Source: Reticulitermes speratus
Taxonomy: Eukaryota > Arthropoda > Insecta > Blattodea > Rhinotermitidae
Assembly: GCA_021186555.1 (NCBI GenBank)
Contig: JAJKFL010000006.1
Location: 2,403,715 to 2,467,714, forward strand
Direction of reading: 5' to 3'
Length of the DNA: 64,000 nt
Part shown: one piece after another, positions 10,941 through 22,780 of the stretch
Numbering within the stretch: position 1 is the stretch's first letter
Layout: every line of letters starts with the position of its first letter
The notes under the pieces: model-generated
Seen by the model: the letters and a program-made list of their open reading frames with translations, nothing else
The model's database searches: none
Told to the model about the DNA's origin: nothing
Made by a program: the position numbers and the translations under genes

Positions 10941-13886
10941 CTATATGTCAGTGGGGCTGACCGCGACGGTATGGTGTTCAAAATATATGTCAGTGGGGCT
11001 GATCGCGACGGTATCGTGTTCAAATATATGTCAGTGGGGCTGACCGCGACGGTATCGTGTTCAAATGTATGTCAGTGGGGCTGACCGCGACGGTATCGTG
11101 TTCAAATATATGTCAGTGGGGCTGACCGCGACGGTATCGTGTTCAAATATATGTCAGTGGGGCTGACCGCGACGGTATCGTGTTCAAATGTATGTCAGTG
11201 GGGCTGACCGCGACGGTATCGTGTTCAAATATATGTCAGTGGGGCTGACCGCGACGGTATCGTGTTCAAATACATGTCAGTGGGGCTGACCAAGACGGTA
11301 TGGTGTTCAAATATATGTCAGTGGGGCTGACCGCGACGGTATGGTGTTCCAATATATGTCAGTGGGGCTGACCGCGACGGTATGGTGTTCAAATATATGT
11401 CAGTGGGGCTGACCGCGACGGTATGGTGTTCAAATATATGTCAGTGGGGCTGACCGCGACGGTATGGTGTTCAAATATATATCAGTGGGGCTGACCGCGA
11501 CGGTATGGTGTTCAAATATATGTCAGTGCGGCTGACCGCGACGGTATGGTGTTCAAATATGTCAGTGGGGCTGACCGCGACGGTATGGTGTTCAAATATA
11601 TGTCAGTGGGGCTGACCGCGACGGTATGGTGTTCAAATATATGTCAGTGGGGCTGACCGCGACGGTATGGTGTTCAAATATATGTCAGTGGGGCTGACCG
11701 CGACGGTATGGTGTTCAAATACATGTCAGTGGGGCTGACCGCGACGGTATGGTGTTCAAATATATGTCAGTGGGGCTGACCGCGACGGTATGGTGTTCAA
11801 ATATATGTCAGTGCGGCTGACCGCGACGGTATGGTGTTCAAATATATGTCAGTGGGGCTGACCGCGACGGTATGGTGTTCAAATATATGTCAGTGGGGCT
11901 GACCGCGAAGGTATCGTGTTCAAATACATGTCAGTGGGGCTGACCGCGACGGTATGGTGTTCAAATATATGTCAGTGGGGCTGACCGCGACGGTATGGTG
12001 TTCAAATATATGTCAGTGGGGCTGACCGCGACGGTATGGTGTTCAAATATATATCAGTGGGGCTGACCGCGACGGTATGGTGTTCAAATATATGTCAGTG
12101 CGGCTGACCGCGACGGTATGGTGTTCAAATATATGTCAGTGCGGCTGACCGCGAAGGTATGGTGTTCAAATATATGTCAGTGCGGCTGACCGCGACGGTA
12201 TGGTGTTCAAATATGTCAGTGGGGCTGACCGCGACGGTATGGTGTTCAAATATATGTCAGTGGGGCTGACCGCGACGGTATGGTGTTTAAATAATAGTCA
12301 GTGGGGCTGACCGCGACGGTATGGTGTTCAAATATATGTCAGTGGGGCTGACCGCGACGGTATGGTGTTCAAATACATGTCAGTGGGGCTGACCGCGACG
12401 GTATGGTGTTCAAATATATGTCAGTGGGGCTGACCGCGACGGTATGGTGTTCAAATATGTCAGTGCGGCTGACCGCGACGGTATGGTGTTCAAATATATG
12501 TCAGTGGGGCTGACCGCGACGGTATGGTGTTCAAATATATGTCAGTGCGGCTGACCGCGAAGGTATCGTGTTCAAATACATGTCAGTGGGGCTGACCGCG
12601 ACGGTATGGTGTTCAAATATATGTCAGTGGGGCTGACCGCGACGGTATGGTGTTCAAATATATGTCAGTGGGGCTGACCGCGACGGTATGGTGTTCAAAT
12701 ATATGTCAGTGGGGCTGACCGCGACGGTATGGTGTTCAAATATATGTCAGTGCGGCTGACCGCGACGGTATGGTGTTCAAATATATGTCAGTGCGGCTGA
12801 CCGCGAAGGTATGGTGTTCAAATATATGTCAGTGCGGCTGACCGCGACGGTATGGTGGTTCAAATATATGTTACTGGGCTGACCGCGACGGTATGGTGTT
12901 CAAATATATGTCAGTGGGGCTGACCGCGACGGTATGGTGTTCAAATATATGTCAGTGCGGCTGACCGCGACGGTATGGTGTTCAAATATATGTCAGTGGG
13001 ACTGACCGCGACGGTATGGTGTTCAAATATATGTCAGTGGAGCTGACCGCGACGGTATGGTGTTCAAATATATGTCAGTGGGGCTGACCGCGACGGTATG
13101 GTGTTCAAATATATGTCAGTGGGGCTGACCGCGACGGTATGGTGTTCAAATATATGTCAGTGGGGCTGACCGCGACGGTATGGTGTTCAAATATATGTCA
13201 GTGCGGCTGACCGCGACGGTATGGTGTTCAAATATATGTCAGTGGGACTGACCGCGACGGTATGGTGTTCAAATATATGTCAGTGGAGCTGACCGCGACG
13301 GTATGGTGTTCAAATATATGTCAGTGGGGCTGACCGCGACGGTATGGTGTTCAAATATATGTCAGTGGGGCTGACCGCGACGGTATGGTGTTCAAATATA
13401 TGTCAGTGGGGCTGACCGCGACGGTATGGTGTTCAAATATATGTCAGTGCGGCTGACCGCGACGGTATGGTGTTCAAATATATGTCAGTGGGACTGACCG
13501 CGACGGTATGGTGTTCAAATATATGTCAGTGGAGCTGACCGCGACGGTATGGTGTTCAAATATATGTCAGTGGGGCTGACCGCGACGGTATGGTGTTCAA
13601 ATATATGTCAGTGGACTGACCGCGACGGTATGGTGTTCAAATACATGTCAGTGGGGCTGACCGCGACGGTATGGTGTTCAAATACATGTCAGTGGGGCTG
13701 ACCGCGACGGTATGGTGTTCAAATATATGTCAGTGGGGCTGACCGCGACGGTATGGTGTTCAAATATATGTTAGTGGGGCTGACCGCGACGGTATGGTGT
13801 TCAAATACATGTCAGTGGGCTGACCGCGACGGTATGGTGTTCAAATACATGTCAGTGGGGCTGACCGCGACGGTATGGTGTTCAAA
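10941..13886. repeat. 41-bp tandem array (about 71 copies) with higher-order structure
   Basis: The unit is marked by ATATATGTCAGTGGGGCTGA and CCGCGACGGTATGGTGTTCA. The first third carries GTATCGTG and the rest mostly GTATGGTG. Diagnostic variants GTGCGGCTG, GTGGGACTG and GTGGAGCTG recur in that order at 246-bp intervals (GTGCGG at 12955, 13201 and 13447), which is a six-unit higher-order repeat. Two-base deletions (AAATATGTCAG) recur near 11555, 12210 and 12455. Confidence 0.97.
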
Positions 13887-13965
13887 TCCTCACGCTAAAG
13901 TCACTTGACAGCAGTCGCGAGAAAATTCAGAGAAGGGAACTAATTCTTTCAAGCATTAATTTCAA

Positions 13966-14229
13966 TTTTTTTTTCAATGGCTCGACAGCCCCTTGAGGGC
14001 CTAGGCCGCCTCATTATCGACGCTTCACGATCACACACATTTGAGACACACCACACTCGTAGGACTCCTCTGGACGAGTGATCAGCCCGTCGCAGAGACC
14101 TCTACCTGACAACACACAACACTCACAACAGACAGACATCCATGCCCTAGACGGGATTCGAACCCACAATCCCAGTAAGCGAGCGTCCGAAGACCCACGC
14201 CTTAGACCGCACGGCCACTGGAATCGGCT
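13966..14229 (-). mobile_element. SINE A copy, intact with target-site duplication
   Basis: The 11-bp direct repeat ATTAATTTCAA flanks the element (13955-13965 and 14230-14240). The T-run after the left repeat is the reversed A-tail. The B box reads GGTTCGAATCCC on the minus strand near 14155. This copy gives the full family length, about 260 bp. Confidence 0.93.
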
Positions 14230-14240
14230 ATTAATTTCAA

Positions 14241-15117
14241 ATACATGACGTCATCCTGGAATTTGTAGACCAGCATCGGTCCGCGAACCACTGACTCAGA
14301 CACACTCATGCAGGCAACTTTCTAAACATTTTTCTCCAGGGACAAAAGCAAGCATTCAATAGACATGAGAAGTGCCTCTGGTGCAACAAGGGCACAACAT
14401 ACATGAATCACCGAGCGTAATTGAGAGTACTGATGACGTCACAAAAGCCCTAAACCGTCCCTAAGCCAAGTGTTTCGAGGCTGATATATTTCCGTTGTCA
14501 GTTATTCTGTAGCAACAATTTATTTTAAAGGGCTCTCCACTGTTTAGCTTAAATGTGCGTGTACTTGGGGGTAGGAACGTGTTTACGCAACAGTGGAAAA
14601 ACACAAAACAAAACGAGTGCTGAAACACTAGACACTTGACACCCCTGATTTGTAGACAGGGGGGGGGGGGCAGATTGAGTAAAAGGAAGCAAATGAAGAG
14701 CAGCTGAAGTACAAATGGAATAGGGAGAAAGACCGTGATGATTCTGAGGACGAAAAAAAAAATGAGATGGAAAGAGAGAGATGAAAATGTGAGACGAACA
14801 TAATAATGGCGAGAGTGGGTATGTTGGTAACAGTGGAGCAGGCAGCTTACGTCCTTATGGCGCCCTTCCTGAAGATGGATGTTACAAAGGGTGGAGCTGG
14901 TGGCACACGTAGGTTTATAGCGCAACGTGAAATAAACCCCAGGGGGGTTGAGAGGTCATCGGGCGGGCAGCTGCAACTCTGTTACACAGTCTTAAGAAGG
15001 GTACGGGGGTAGTTTCATGGCCACGATAAAGAATGATATTCTGCCGACCAACTTCACGACTCTAGTGTACAGGGGCTTAACGCATCCCCTAAATCCCTCC
15101 ATCTAATTTATGTTCCA
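14241..15117. other. Unassigned spacer
   Basis: A 154-residue minus-strand frame (14461-14925) is hydrophobic and low in complexity, partly encoded by a G-run (14661-14670) and A-runs. I see no domain, so I do not call it a gene. Confidence 0.4.
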
Positions 15118-15132
15118 TACAAACACTTCGCC

Positions 15133-15418
15133 GTGGACCGCGATAGCTCAGTCGGTATAGCGACTCGCTACGATCTGGACGGTCCGGGGATCGAATCCGG
15201 TGGGGCGAGATTTTCAGCACCCGTCCAGACCGGCCCTGGGGCCTACCCAGCCTCCTATACAATGGGTACCGGGTCATTCCTGGGGGTAAAGCGGCCGGGG
15301 CGTGGAAATCACCATCCACCCCCATCTAGCGCCGAGGTTAAAGAAAGAGTAGAGCTATACCTCTACTCCCCCTCTGGGTCTTCGTGACCTGTTGTAGGGT
15401 GACCTTTACCTTTACCTT
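15133..15418 (+). mobile_element. SINE B copy, intact with 15-bp target-site duplication
   Basis: The repeat TACAAACACTTCGCC occurs at 15118-15132 and 15419-15433. The tRNA-like head has an A box in GATAGCTCAGTCGGTATAGC and a B box in GGGGATCGAATCC. The body includes CCTCCTATACAATGGGTACC and AAAGCGGCCGGGGCGTGG. The tail is the short repeat CCTTTA. Confidence 0.95.
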
Positions 15419-15725
15419 TACAAACACTTCGCCACTCCAGGTACTCCATCTCCATACTGCCATGTTCACATCACTCCAAAGTGAAAAACGAAACAAAATG
15501 TTAACGTGTTTATTTAACACTGACGTTAGCAGTTGATACACAACTGCGGAATGTAAACGTGTAGGTTTTATGAACACGCCCGCTACAATGCAAGTGCGCA
15601 GCGCTAATGGGAATTGTGCTAGCAGCAGTACGTTTTATTAGAAGGCTGTGGAATGAGAAGCTGGATGAGTGAAAGGTGCTAGCTGAACTTTATATTGTTC
15701 ACACCGTGCATTTTCATTCGATCAC

Positions 15726-16023
15726 AAAAGTAAAGGTAAAGGTCAACTTCTCCCTATAACAGGCCATGAAGGCCCAGAGGGGGAGTAGAGGTATAGCTCT
15801 ACTCTTTCTTTAACCTCGCCGCTAGATAGGGGTGGGTGGTTAATTCCACGCCCCGGCCGTTTACCCCCGGGAATGACCCGGTACCATTGTATAGGAGGCT
15901 GGGTAGGCCCCAGGGCCGGTCGTGGACGGGTGCTGAAAATCTCGCCCCACCGGGATTCGATCCCCGGACCGTCCAGCCGTAGCGAGTTCGCTATAATAGC
16001 AACCGACTGAGCTATCGCGGCCC
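15726..16023 (-). mobile_element. SINE B copy, minus strand
   Basis: Full-length in reverse order: tail TAAAGGTAAAGG near 15730, body, then a tRNA-like head ending at about 16023. Imperfect flanking repeats (TTTCATTCGATCAC versus TTTCATTCGTTCAC) suggest the target-site duplication. It lies about 300 bp from the plus-strand copy, so the two can pair as an inverted repeat. Confidence 0.92.
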
Positions 16024-16114
16024 ACATTTCATTCGTTCACACATTTCTTAAACCAACAAATGCACAGTTTTTTTTATTATACAATATAATTGTTTTACGG
16101 TAAAATCAGTCCAA

Positions 16115-16149
16115 CATGTTTCGGATCCCTATTCTGGGACCATCATCAG
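16115..16149 (-). other. Hammerhead-like core motif
   Basis: The minus strand reads CTGATGA, then a 6-bp stem GGTCCC/GGGATC with loop AGAATA, then CGAAACATG. CTGATGA and GAAA are the invariant hammerhead ribozyme blocks. I could not identify the third stem and cleavage site, so activity is not claimed. Confidence 0.5.
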
Positions 16150-16283
16150 GGACTCTTATAGTGAATCACACAAAATCACAAATCACAATATTAAAAGTTC
16201 CAAAACGTAAAATGTAGGTTATGTCAGTGGTTTTTGTGGGCCCGCTGTGTATCAGAAGTTGTGTCTACTTGTGGAAGGCTAGG

Positions 16284-17021
16284 ACCTCTAACGTCGGCTA
16301 TCTCAGGACCTCTAACGTCGGCTATCCAGGACCTCTAACGTCGGCTATCCAGGACCTCTAACGTCGGCTATCCAGGACCTCTAACGTCGGCTATCTCAGG
16401 ACCTCTAACGTCGGCTGTCCAGGACCTCTAACGTCGGCTATCCAGGACCTCTAACGTCGGCTATCTCAGGACCTCTAACGTCGGCTATCTCAGGACCTCT
16501 AACGTCGGCTATCTCAGGACCTCTAACGTCGGCTATCCAGGACCTCTAACGTCGGCTATCTCAGGACCTCTAACGTCGGCTATCCAGGACCTCTAACGTC
16601 GGCTATCTCAGGACCTCTAACGTCGGCTATCTCAGGACCTCTAACGTCGGCTATCTCAGGACCTCTAACGTCGGCTATTCCAGGACCTCTAACGTCGGCT
16701 ATCCAGGACCTCTAACGTCGGCTATCCAGGACCTCTAACGTCGGCTATCCAGGACCTCTAACGTCGGCTATCTCAGGACACGACTGAACCTCGGCTATCA
16801 GGACCTCTAACTCGCCTAGTCACAGAGCACAACTAACAGTCGTCTATCCAGGACCTCTAACGTCGGCTATCTCAGGACCTCTAACGTCGGCTATCTCAGG
16901 ACCTCTAACGTCGGCTATCTCAGGACCTCTAACGTCGGCTATCTCAGGACCTCTAACGTCGGCTATCTCAGGACCTCTAACGTCGGCTATCTCAGGACCT
17001 CTAACGTCGGCTATCTCAGGA
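16284..17021. repeat. 23/24-bp tandem array (about 29 copies)
   Basis: The unit is AGGACCTCTAACGTCGGCTA followed by TCC or TCTC. The two length variants are mixed on the left, and almost all units on the right are 24 bp. A degenerate interruption lies at about 16779-16848, and a similar truncated unit closes the array. Confidence 0.96.
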
Positions 17022-17104
17022 CACGACTGCGACCCTACGCTGCCAGTGAGCGATCCTCACCTCTCCGCCCCTGAGGTCACACGAGGCACAACAAAAGTTC
17101 ACTC

Positions 17105-17150
17105 ATTCATTGTGCAGAACTCTTCTTGAGAGGCTGATAGTCGCTCAGCG
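17105..17150 (-). mobile_element. 3' UTR fragment of the second non-LTR family
   Basis: A CTCTTCTTGAGAGGCTGATA block in reverse orientation matches the 3' UTR motif that follows the coding end at 10375-10430 and 31330-31375. Confidence 0.45.
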
Positions 17151-17275
17151 GACGAAAAAAATTCCCTGCCCTTTGTTTAGCTTCCACGTTCATTGCCGTG
17201 GGCACATCAGCCCACCAAGACGGATCACACAGTTCTTAAATACACACTGCAGTATTGCTCTTCCTCCAAGACTAG

Positions 17276-17541
17276 TTACAGGTCGCGGGTTCGATTCCCG
17301 ATGGTGTCATTGGAATTTTTCATTGACATAATCCTTTCGGTCGCACTATGACCCTGGGGTCGACTCAGTCTCTAACAGAAATGAGTATCAGGAGTATTTC
17401 CTGGGGGTAAAGGTGACCGGTGCGTAGGGCTGACAACCTTACCACCTTCATGTGCCGATTGTCTACAAATCTGGAGCCTCAACCTCCTGGAACCCTCAGG
17501 ACCTGTCCAGGCCCGTAATGGGATTGCTTTAGCCTTTACCA
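17276..17541 (+). mobile_element. SINE D-like fragment
   Basis: It starts with a tRNA-like B-box region (GGTCGCGGGTTCGATTCCCG) and ends in TTTAGCCTTTACC. The A box is missing or diverged. The head resembles SINE D at 23591 but the body differs, so it may be a separate family. Confidence 0.55.
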
Positions 17542-18075
17542 AGCCTAGTTATTTCACACTTGAAACTTTCAATAACACGTTTACAAGCACCCTCAGTGGA
17601 CCCTATCCTGAGCCGGCTGAATCCAGTCCACACCCATCCATGTGACGGGTTAGTGGCTAGTTGTTATATAATTAAGAATCTACATAAAAGTTTGTTATGG
17701 GAAAACTTAACAAACACTAAATCACTAGAACAAGAAACAATTGACAGATAATATTAATATGGACCTTAGAGATATACTGTGAGGAAGCATGAGAACAGAA
17801 AAGGTTGGAATTGGGTGAAATGAGGAGTTTTGATATTAGGGGTGACGAATCTTTCGGCCCTGCTGCTACTGTGTAAGTTCACTTTCAGCCAACGAGACAA
17901 CAAAACTTGCACAATTTGTACACCCCTACCTGTATAATAATATCTATCACTTACCCATAACTTTCTCGTTTCCAAGTAACGAAAATGGCCGCGATGATGT
18001 TAATTCTGTCACGTCTTCATAGCACCTGAGGAAAAGAACAAAATACATTTAACGTCACTGAGCAATTAAACAAAC
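17542..18075. other. Unassigned spacer
   Basis: Only short frames; nothing recognised. Confidence 0.35.
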
Positions 18076-18275
18076 AGCGGAGGCCCGGCTTCGATCCCAG
18101 GCAATCCACGTGGATCTATCACGACAAAATGCACTGGGACAGGTTTTTGTCCGAGTATTTCGGTTTCCCTCTCAGTATCATTCCACCATTGCTACATACT
18201 CATTCATTCATTCATTCATTCAGTCATCTTATTCACTTATTCAAAACCAACACAGTATAATCTTAGCAAATTACA
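18076..18275 (+). mobile_element. SINE C variant copy
   Basis: It contains CACTGGGACAGGTTTTTGTC, then CAGTATCATTCCACCATTGC and a CATTCATTCATT stretch, ending near the CGTCGTTAAAC block. This is the variant whose middle part matches the 91-bp array at 53.5 kb. Confidence 0.75.
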
Positions 18276-18950
18276 GCGTCGTTAAACACAGCATTCTCTT
18301 CTCTCCTCTCTCTCTCTTTTCTCTCTCTGCTTATGAGTTTGGACAAACGTTAAAACTTTCAATCCTGAAATTCATCCAAATAACATAAAAATTCAGTTCC
18401 TACCTCGCAGTAAACGCAATCCACATTGCAATCGCCTTAACTGTGAGACTCACACTAATCACATAAGTATACTGTGACAAAGGGCACAATTTTAAATGTA
18501 GAAGCAAGTGGTGGGCATGGTTGTTACTGCGCTCCAAGGTGATAACAGACTGACTAATATTGCGTCTTACGTGGGTCAGTTCACGTCGATGAGGAAATGA
18601 GAACTGGAGTGCCTGGAGAAGTACTGAACATAAAATTACATTGGGGCACTTAATTAGAAAATTTACACGCGTTTTCATTACTATGTGTACAAGTTAACAC
18701 ACGAAACAATGTCACTGTAAGCGCAAAGTCTGCGTGTTATAAATTAGTGCGATTTATATTGTTTACGCTTCAAACAACGTAAAACGTGTATAATGATTGT
18801 TCTTAATACTAAGCCGCAACAATGTGAAGACTACTGTGTTGTGGGATGTGCCTCCATTTTCAGGGTAATTATCCTCCGAATTGTTCCTACACTTCTACCG
18901 GACTACACGGCCTCATATTCCCACCCGTGAACAAAATTCTAAGTTTATTC
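18276..18950. other. Unassigned spacer
   Basis: A TC-rich stretch at about 18296-18326, then AT-rich sequence. No gene seen. Confidence 0.35.
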
Positions 18951-20290
18951 TAACGTAGAATTGTTGAATGTTAAACCTGGTGGTACATATAGTAACCACT
19001 GGGCTTTAAAGACCCAGTCCGTACCGCGCAGTAAACACACTCCGTCTCAGTTATACAAACCAGTCAGTTAATGTTGTACAGTGAAATAATCGCTGTTTGC
19101 TCTGAGATCCACACAAAACACATAAATACAGTCCGTACCGCGCAGTAAACACACTCCGTCTCAGTTACACAAACCAGTCAGTTAATGTTGTACAGTGAAA
19201 TAATCGCTGTTTGCTCTGAGATCCACACAAAACACATAAATACAGTCCGTACCGCGCAGTAAACACACTCCGTCTCAGTTACACAAACCAGTCCGTTAAT
19301 GCTGTACAGTGAAATAATCGCTGTTTGCTCTGAGATCCACACAAAACACATAAATACAGTCCGTACCGCGCAGTAAACACACTCCGTCTCAGTTATACAA
19401 ACCAGTCAGTTAATGTTGTACAGTGAAATAATCGCTGTTTGTTCTCAGATCCATACAAAACACATAAATACAGTCCGTACCGCGCAGTAAACACACTCCG
19501 TCTCAGTTACACAAACCAGTCCGTTAATGCTGTACAGTGAAATAATCGCTGTTTGCTCTGAGATCCACACAAAACACATAAATACAGTCCGTACCGCGCA
19601 GTAAACACACTCCGTCTCAGTTATACAAACCAGTCAGTTAATGTTGTACAGTGAAATAATCGCTGTTTGTTCTCAGATCCATACAAAACACATAAATACA
19701 GTCCGTACCGCGCAGTAAACACACTCCGTCTCAGTTACACAAACCAGTCCGTTAATGCTGTACAGTGAAATAATCGCTGTTTGCTCTGAGATCCACACAA
19801 AACACATAAATACAGTCCGTACCGCGCAGTAAACACACTCCGTCTCAGTTATACAAACCAGTCAGTTAATGTTGTACAGTGAAATAATCGCTGTTTGCTC
19901 TGAGATCCACACAAAACACATAAATACAGTCCGTACCGCGCAGTAAACACACTCCGTCTCAGTTATACAAACCAGTCAGTTAATGTTGTACAGTGAAATA
20001 ATCGCTGTTTGTTCTGAGATCCACACAAAACACATAAATACAGTCCGTACCGCGCAGTAAACACACTCCGTCTCAGTTATACAAACCAGTCAGTTAATGT
20101 TGTACAGTGAAATAATCGCTGTTTGTTCTGAGATCCACACAAAACACATAAATACAGTCCGTACCGCGCAGTAAACACACTCCGTCTCAGTTATACAAAC
20201 CAGTCAGTTAATGTTGTACAGTGAAATAATCGCTGTTTGTTCTGAGATCCACACAAAACACATAAACACACTGTGTGGGCAGAACTTGGA
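18951..20290 (-). repeat. 114-bp satellite array 2 (about 11 copies), minus orientation
   Basis: An element end in reverse (TGTTAAACCTGGTGGTACAT, then CCACTGGGCTTTAAAG) sits at 18951-19010 and is joined directly to reversed monomers from 19015. At the far side the array leaves through CACTGTGTGGGCAGAAC (about 20268-20285), the expected element end. Between about 19.15 and 19.85 kb, monomers with GTCCGTTAATGCTG alternate with monomers carrying GTCAGTTAATGTTG, giving a 228-bp dimeric pattern. Confidence 0.95.
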
Positions 20291-20675
20291 ATTTTTTAAC
20301 GTCAAATTTTAGAGCAAACAACACGGCCTATTTTATTACGACCCGCACAATATACAAGACAAATATACAATCTTCAAATGACGTAAGTATGAGCATTGCG
20401 TCCTTATGGATCTGTACCAGTACAACTTCTCGACAAAACACAAGCTGCTGACAAGTAGGACTAGTGCATTGTCAACAATGGCATTAACCTTGCTCTGAAG
20501 GTCGATCACTTGCAGAAAGTTGTCAAACAGTTGTAGCTGCACGACTGTGACGGACCTTACTGCAGAATTCACACTGCAGCATTTAAGTTGCAATAACTGC
20601 TCTCTGCCTTACTTCACGTAAACGCTAGGGTAGTGACTGAAGACAATATAAATAAATATAATAAATATAATTTAT
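20291..20675. other. Spacer between two opposed 114-bp arrays
   Basis: Apparently unique sequence with an 85-residue minus-strand frame (20336-20593) and no recognisable domain. Confidence 0.4.
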
Positions 20676-22690
20676 GTCCAGTGGTTACTATATGTACCAC
20701 CATGTTTAACATTCAGAAATTCTACGTTCTGCCCACACAGTGTATTTATGTGTTTTTTGTGGATCTCAGAACAAACAGCGATTATTTCACTGTACAACAT
20801 TAACTGACTGGTTTATATAACTGAGACGGAGTGTGTTTACTGCGCGGTACGGACTGTATTTATGTGTTTTGTGTGGATCTCAGAACAAACAGCGATTATT
20901 TCACTGTACAACATTAACTGACTGGTTTGTATAACTGAGACGGAGTGTGTTTACTGCGCGGTACGGACTGTATTTATGTGTTTTGTGTGGATCTCAGAGC
21001 AAACAGCGATTATTTCACTGTACAACATTAACTGACTGGTTTGTATAACTGAGACGAAGTGTGTTTACTGCGCGGTACGGACTGTATTTATGTGTTTTGT
21101 GTGGATCTCAGAACAAACAGCGATTATTTCACTGTACAACATTAACTGACTGGTTTGTATAACTGAGACGGAGTGTGTTTACTGCGCGGTACGGACTGTA
21201 TTTATGTGTTTTGTGTGGATCTCAGAGCAAACAGCGATTATTTCACTGTACAACATTAACTGACTGGTTTGTGTAACTGAGACGGAGTGTGTTTACTGCG
21301 CGGTACGGACTGTATTTATGTGTTTTGTGTGGATCTCAGAACAAACAGCGATTATTTCACTGTACAACATTAACTGACTGGTTTGTGTAACTGAGACGGA
21401 GTGTGTTTACTGCGCGGTACGGACTGTATTTATGTGTTTTGTGTGGATCTCAGAACAAACAGCGATTATTTCACTGTACAACATTAACTGACTGGTTTGT
21501 ATAACTGAGACGGAGTGTGTTTACTGCGCGGTACGGACTGTATTTATGTGTTTTGTGTGGATCTCAGAACAAACAGCGATTATTTCACTGTACAACATTA
21601 ACAGACTGGTTTGTGTAACTGAGACGGAGTGTGTTTACTGCGCGGTACGGACTGTATTTATGTGTTTTGTGTGGATCTCAGAACAAACAGCGATTATTTC
21701 ACTGTACAACATTAACTGACTGGTTTGTGTAACTGAGACGGAGTGTGTTTACTGCGCGGTACGGACTGTATTTATGTGTTTTGTGTTGATCTCAGAACAA
21801 ACAGCGATTATTTCACTGTACAACATTAACTGACTGGTTTGTATAACTGAGACGGAGTGTGTTTACTGCGCGGTACGGACTGTATTTATGTGTTTTGTGT
21901 GGATCTCAGAACAAACAGCGATTATTTCACTGTACAACATTAACAGACTGGTTTGTGTAACTGAGACGGAGTGTGTTTACTGCGCGGTACGGACTGTATT
22001 TATGTGTTTTGTGTGGATCTCAGAACAAACAGCGATTATTTCACTGTACAACATTAACAGACTGGTTTGTGTAACTGAGACGGAGTGTGTTTACTGCGCG
22101 GTACGGACTGTATTTATGTGTTTTGTGTGGATCTCAGAACAAACAGCGATTATTTCACTGTACAACATTAACAGACTGGTTTGTGTAACTGAGACGGAGT
22201 GTGTTTACTGCGCGGTACGGACTGTATTTATGTGTTTTGTGTGGATCTCAGAACAAACAGCGATTATTTCACTGTACAACATTAACAGACTGGTTTGTGT
22301 AACTGAGACGGAGTGTGTTTACTGCGCGGTACGGACTGTATTTATGTGTTTTGTGTGGATCTCAGAACAAACAGCGATTATTTCACTGTACAACATTAAC
22401 TGACTGGTTTGTGTAACTGAGACGGAGTGTGTTTACTGCGCGGTACGGACTGTATTTATGTGTTTTGTGTTGATCTCAGAACAAACAGCGATTATTTCAC
22501 TGTACAACATTAACTGACTGGTTTGTATAACTGAGACGGAGTGTGTTTACTGCGCGGTACGGGCTGTATTTATGTGTTTTGTGTGGATGTCAGAACAAAC
22601 AGCGATTATTTCACTGTACAACATTAACTGACTGGTTTGTATAACTGAGACGGAGTGTGTTTACTGCGCGGTACGGACTGGATCTTTAAC
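20676..22690 (+). repeat. 114-bp satellite array 3 (about 17 copies), plus orientation
   Basis: The element left end (CCAGTGGTTACTATATGTAC, TTCTACGTTCTGCCCACACA) precedes about 17 monomers from about 20739, ending GGACTGGATCTTTAA. A block with AACAGACTGG and GTGTAACTGAG (about 21.55-22.35 kb) lacks in-frame stops, which creates a 171-residue repetitive frame of no coding significance. Confidence 0.95.
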
Positions 22691-22780
22691 TGATATTCTT
22701 TACTAAATAAGCCAGTATCAGGTTTACAAAGAGGTCCTAGCTCCGTTGAGGTAATAAGTAAATTTGTTGAGTAGTTTGTA

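Noticed and set aside
14461-14925. 154-residue minus-strand hydrophobic frame
   Set aside because: It spans a G-run and A-runs, has low-complexity composition and no recognisable motif or splice context.
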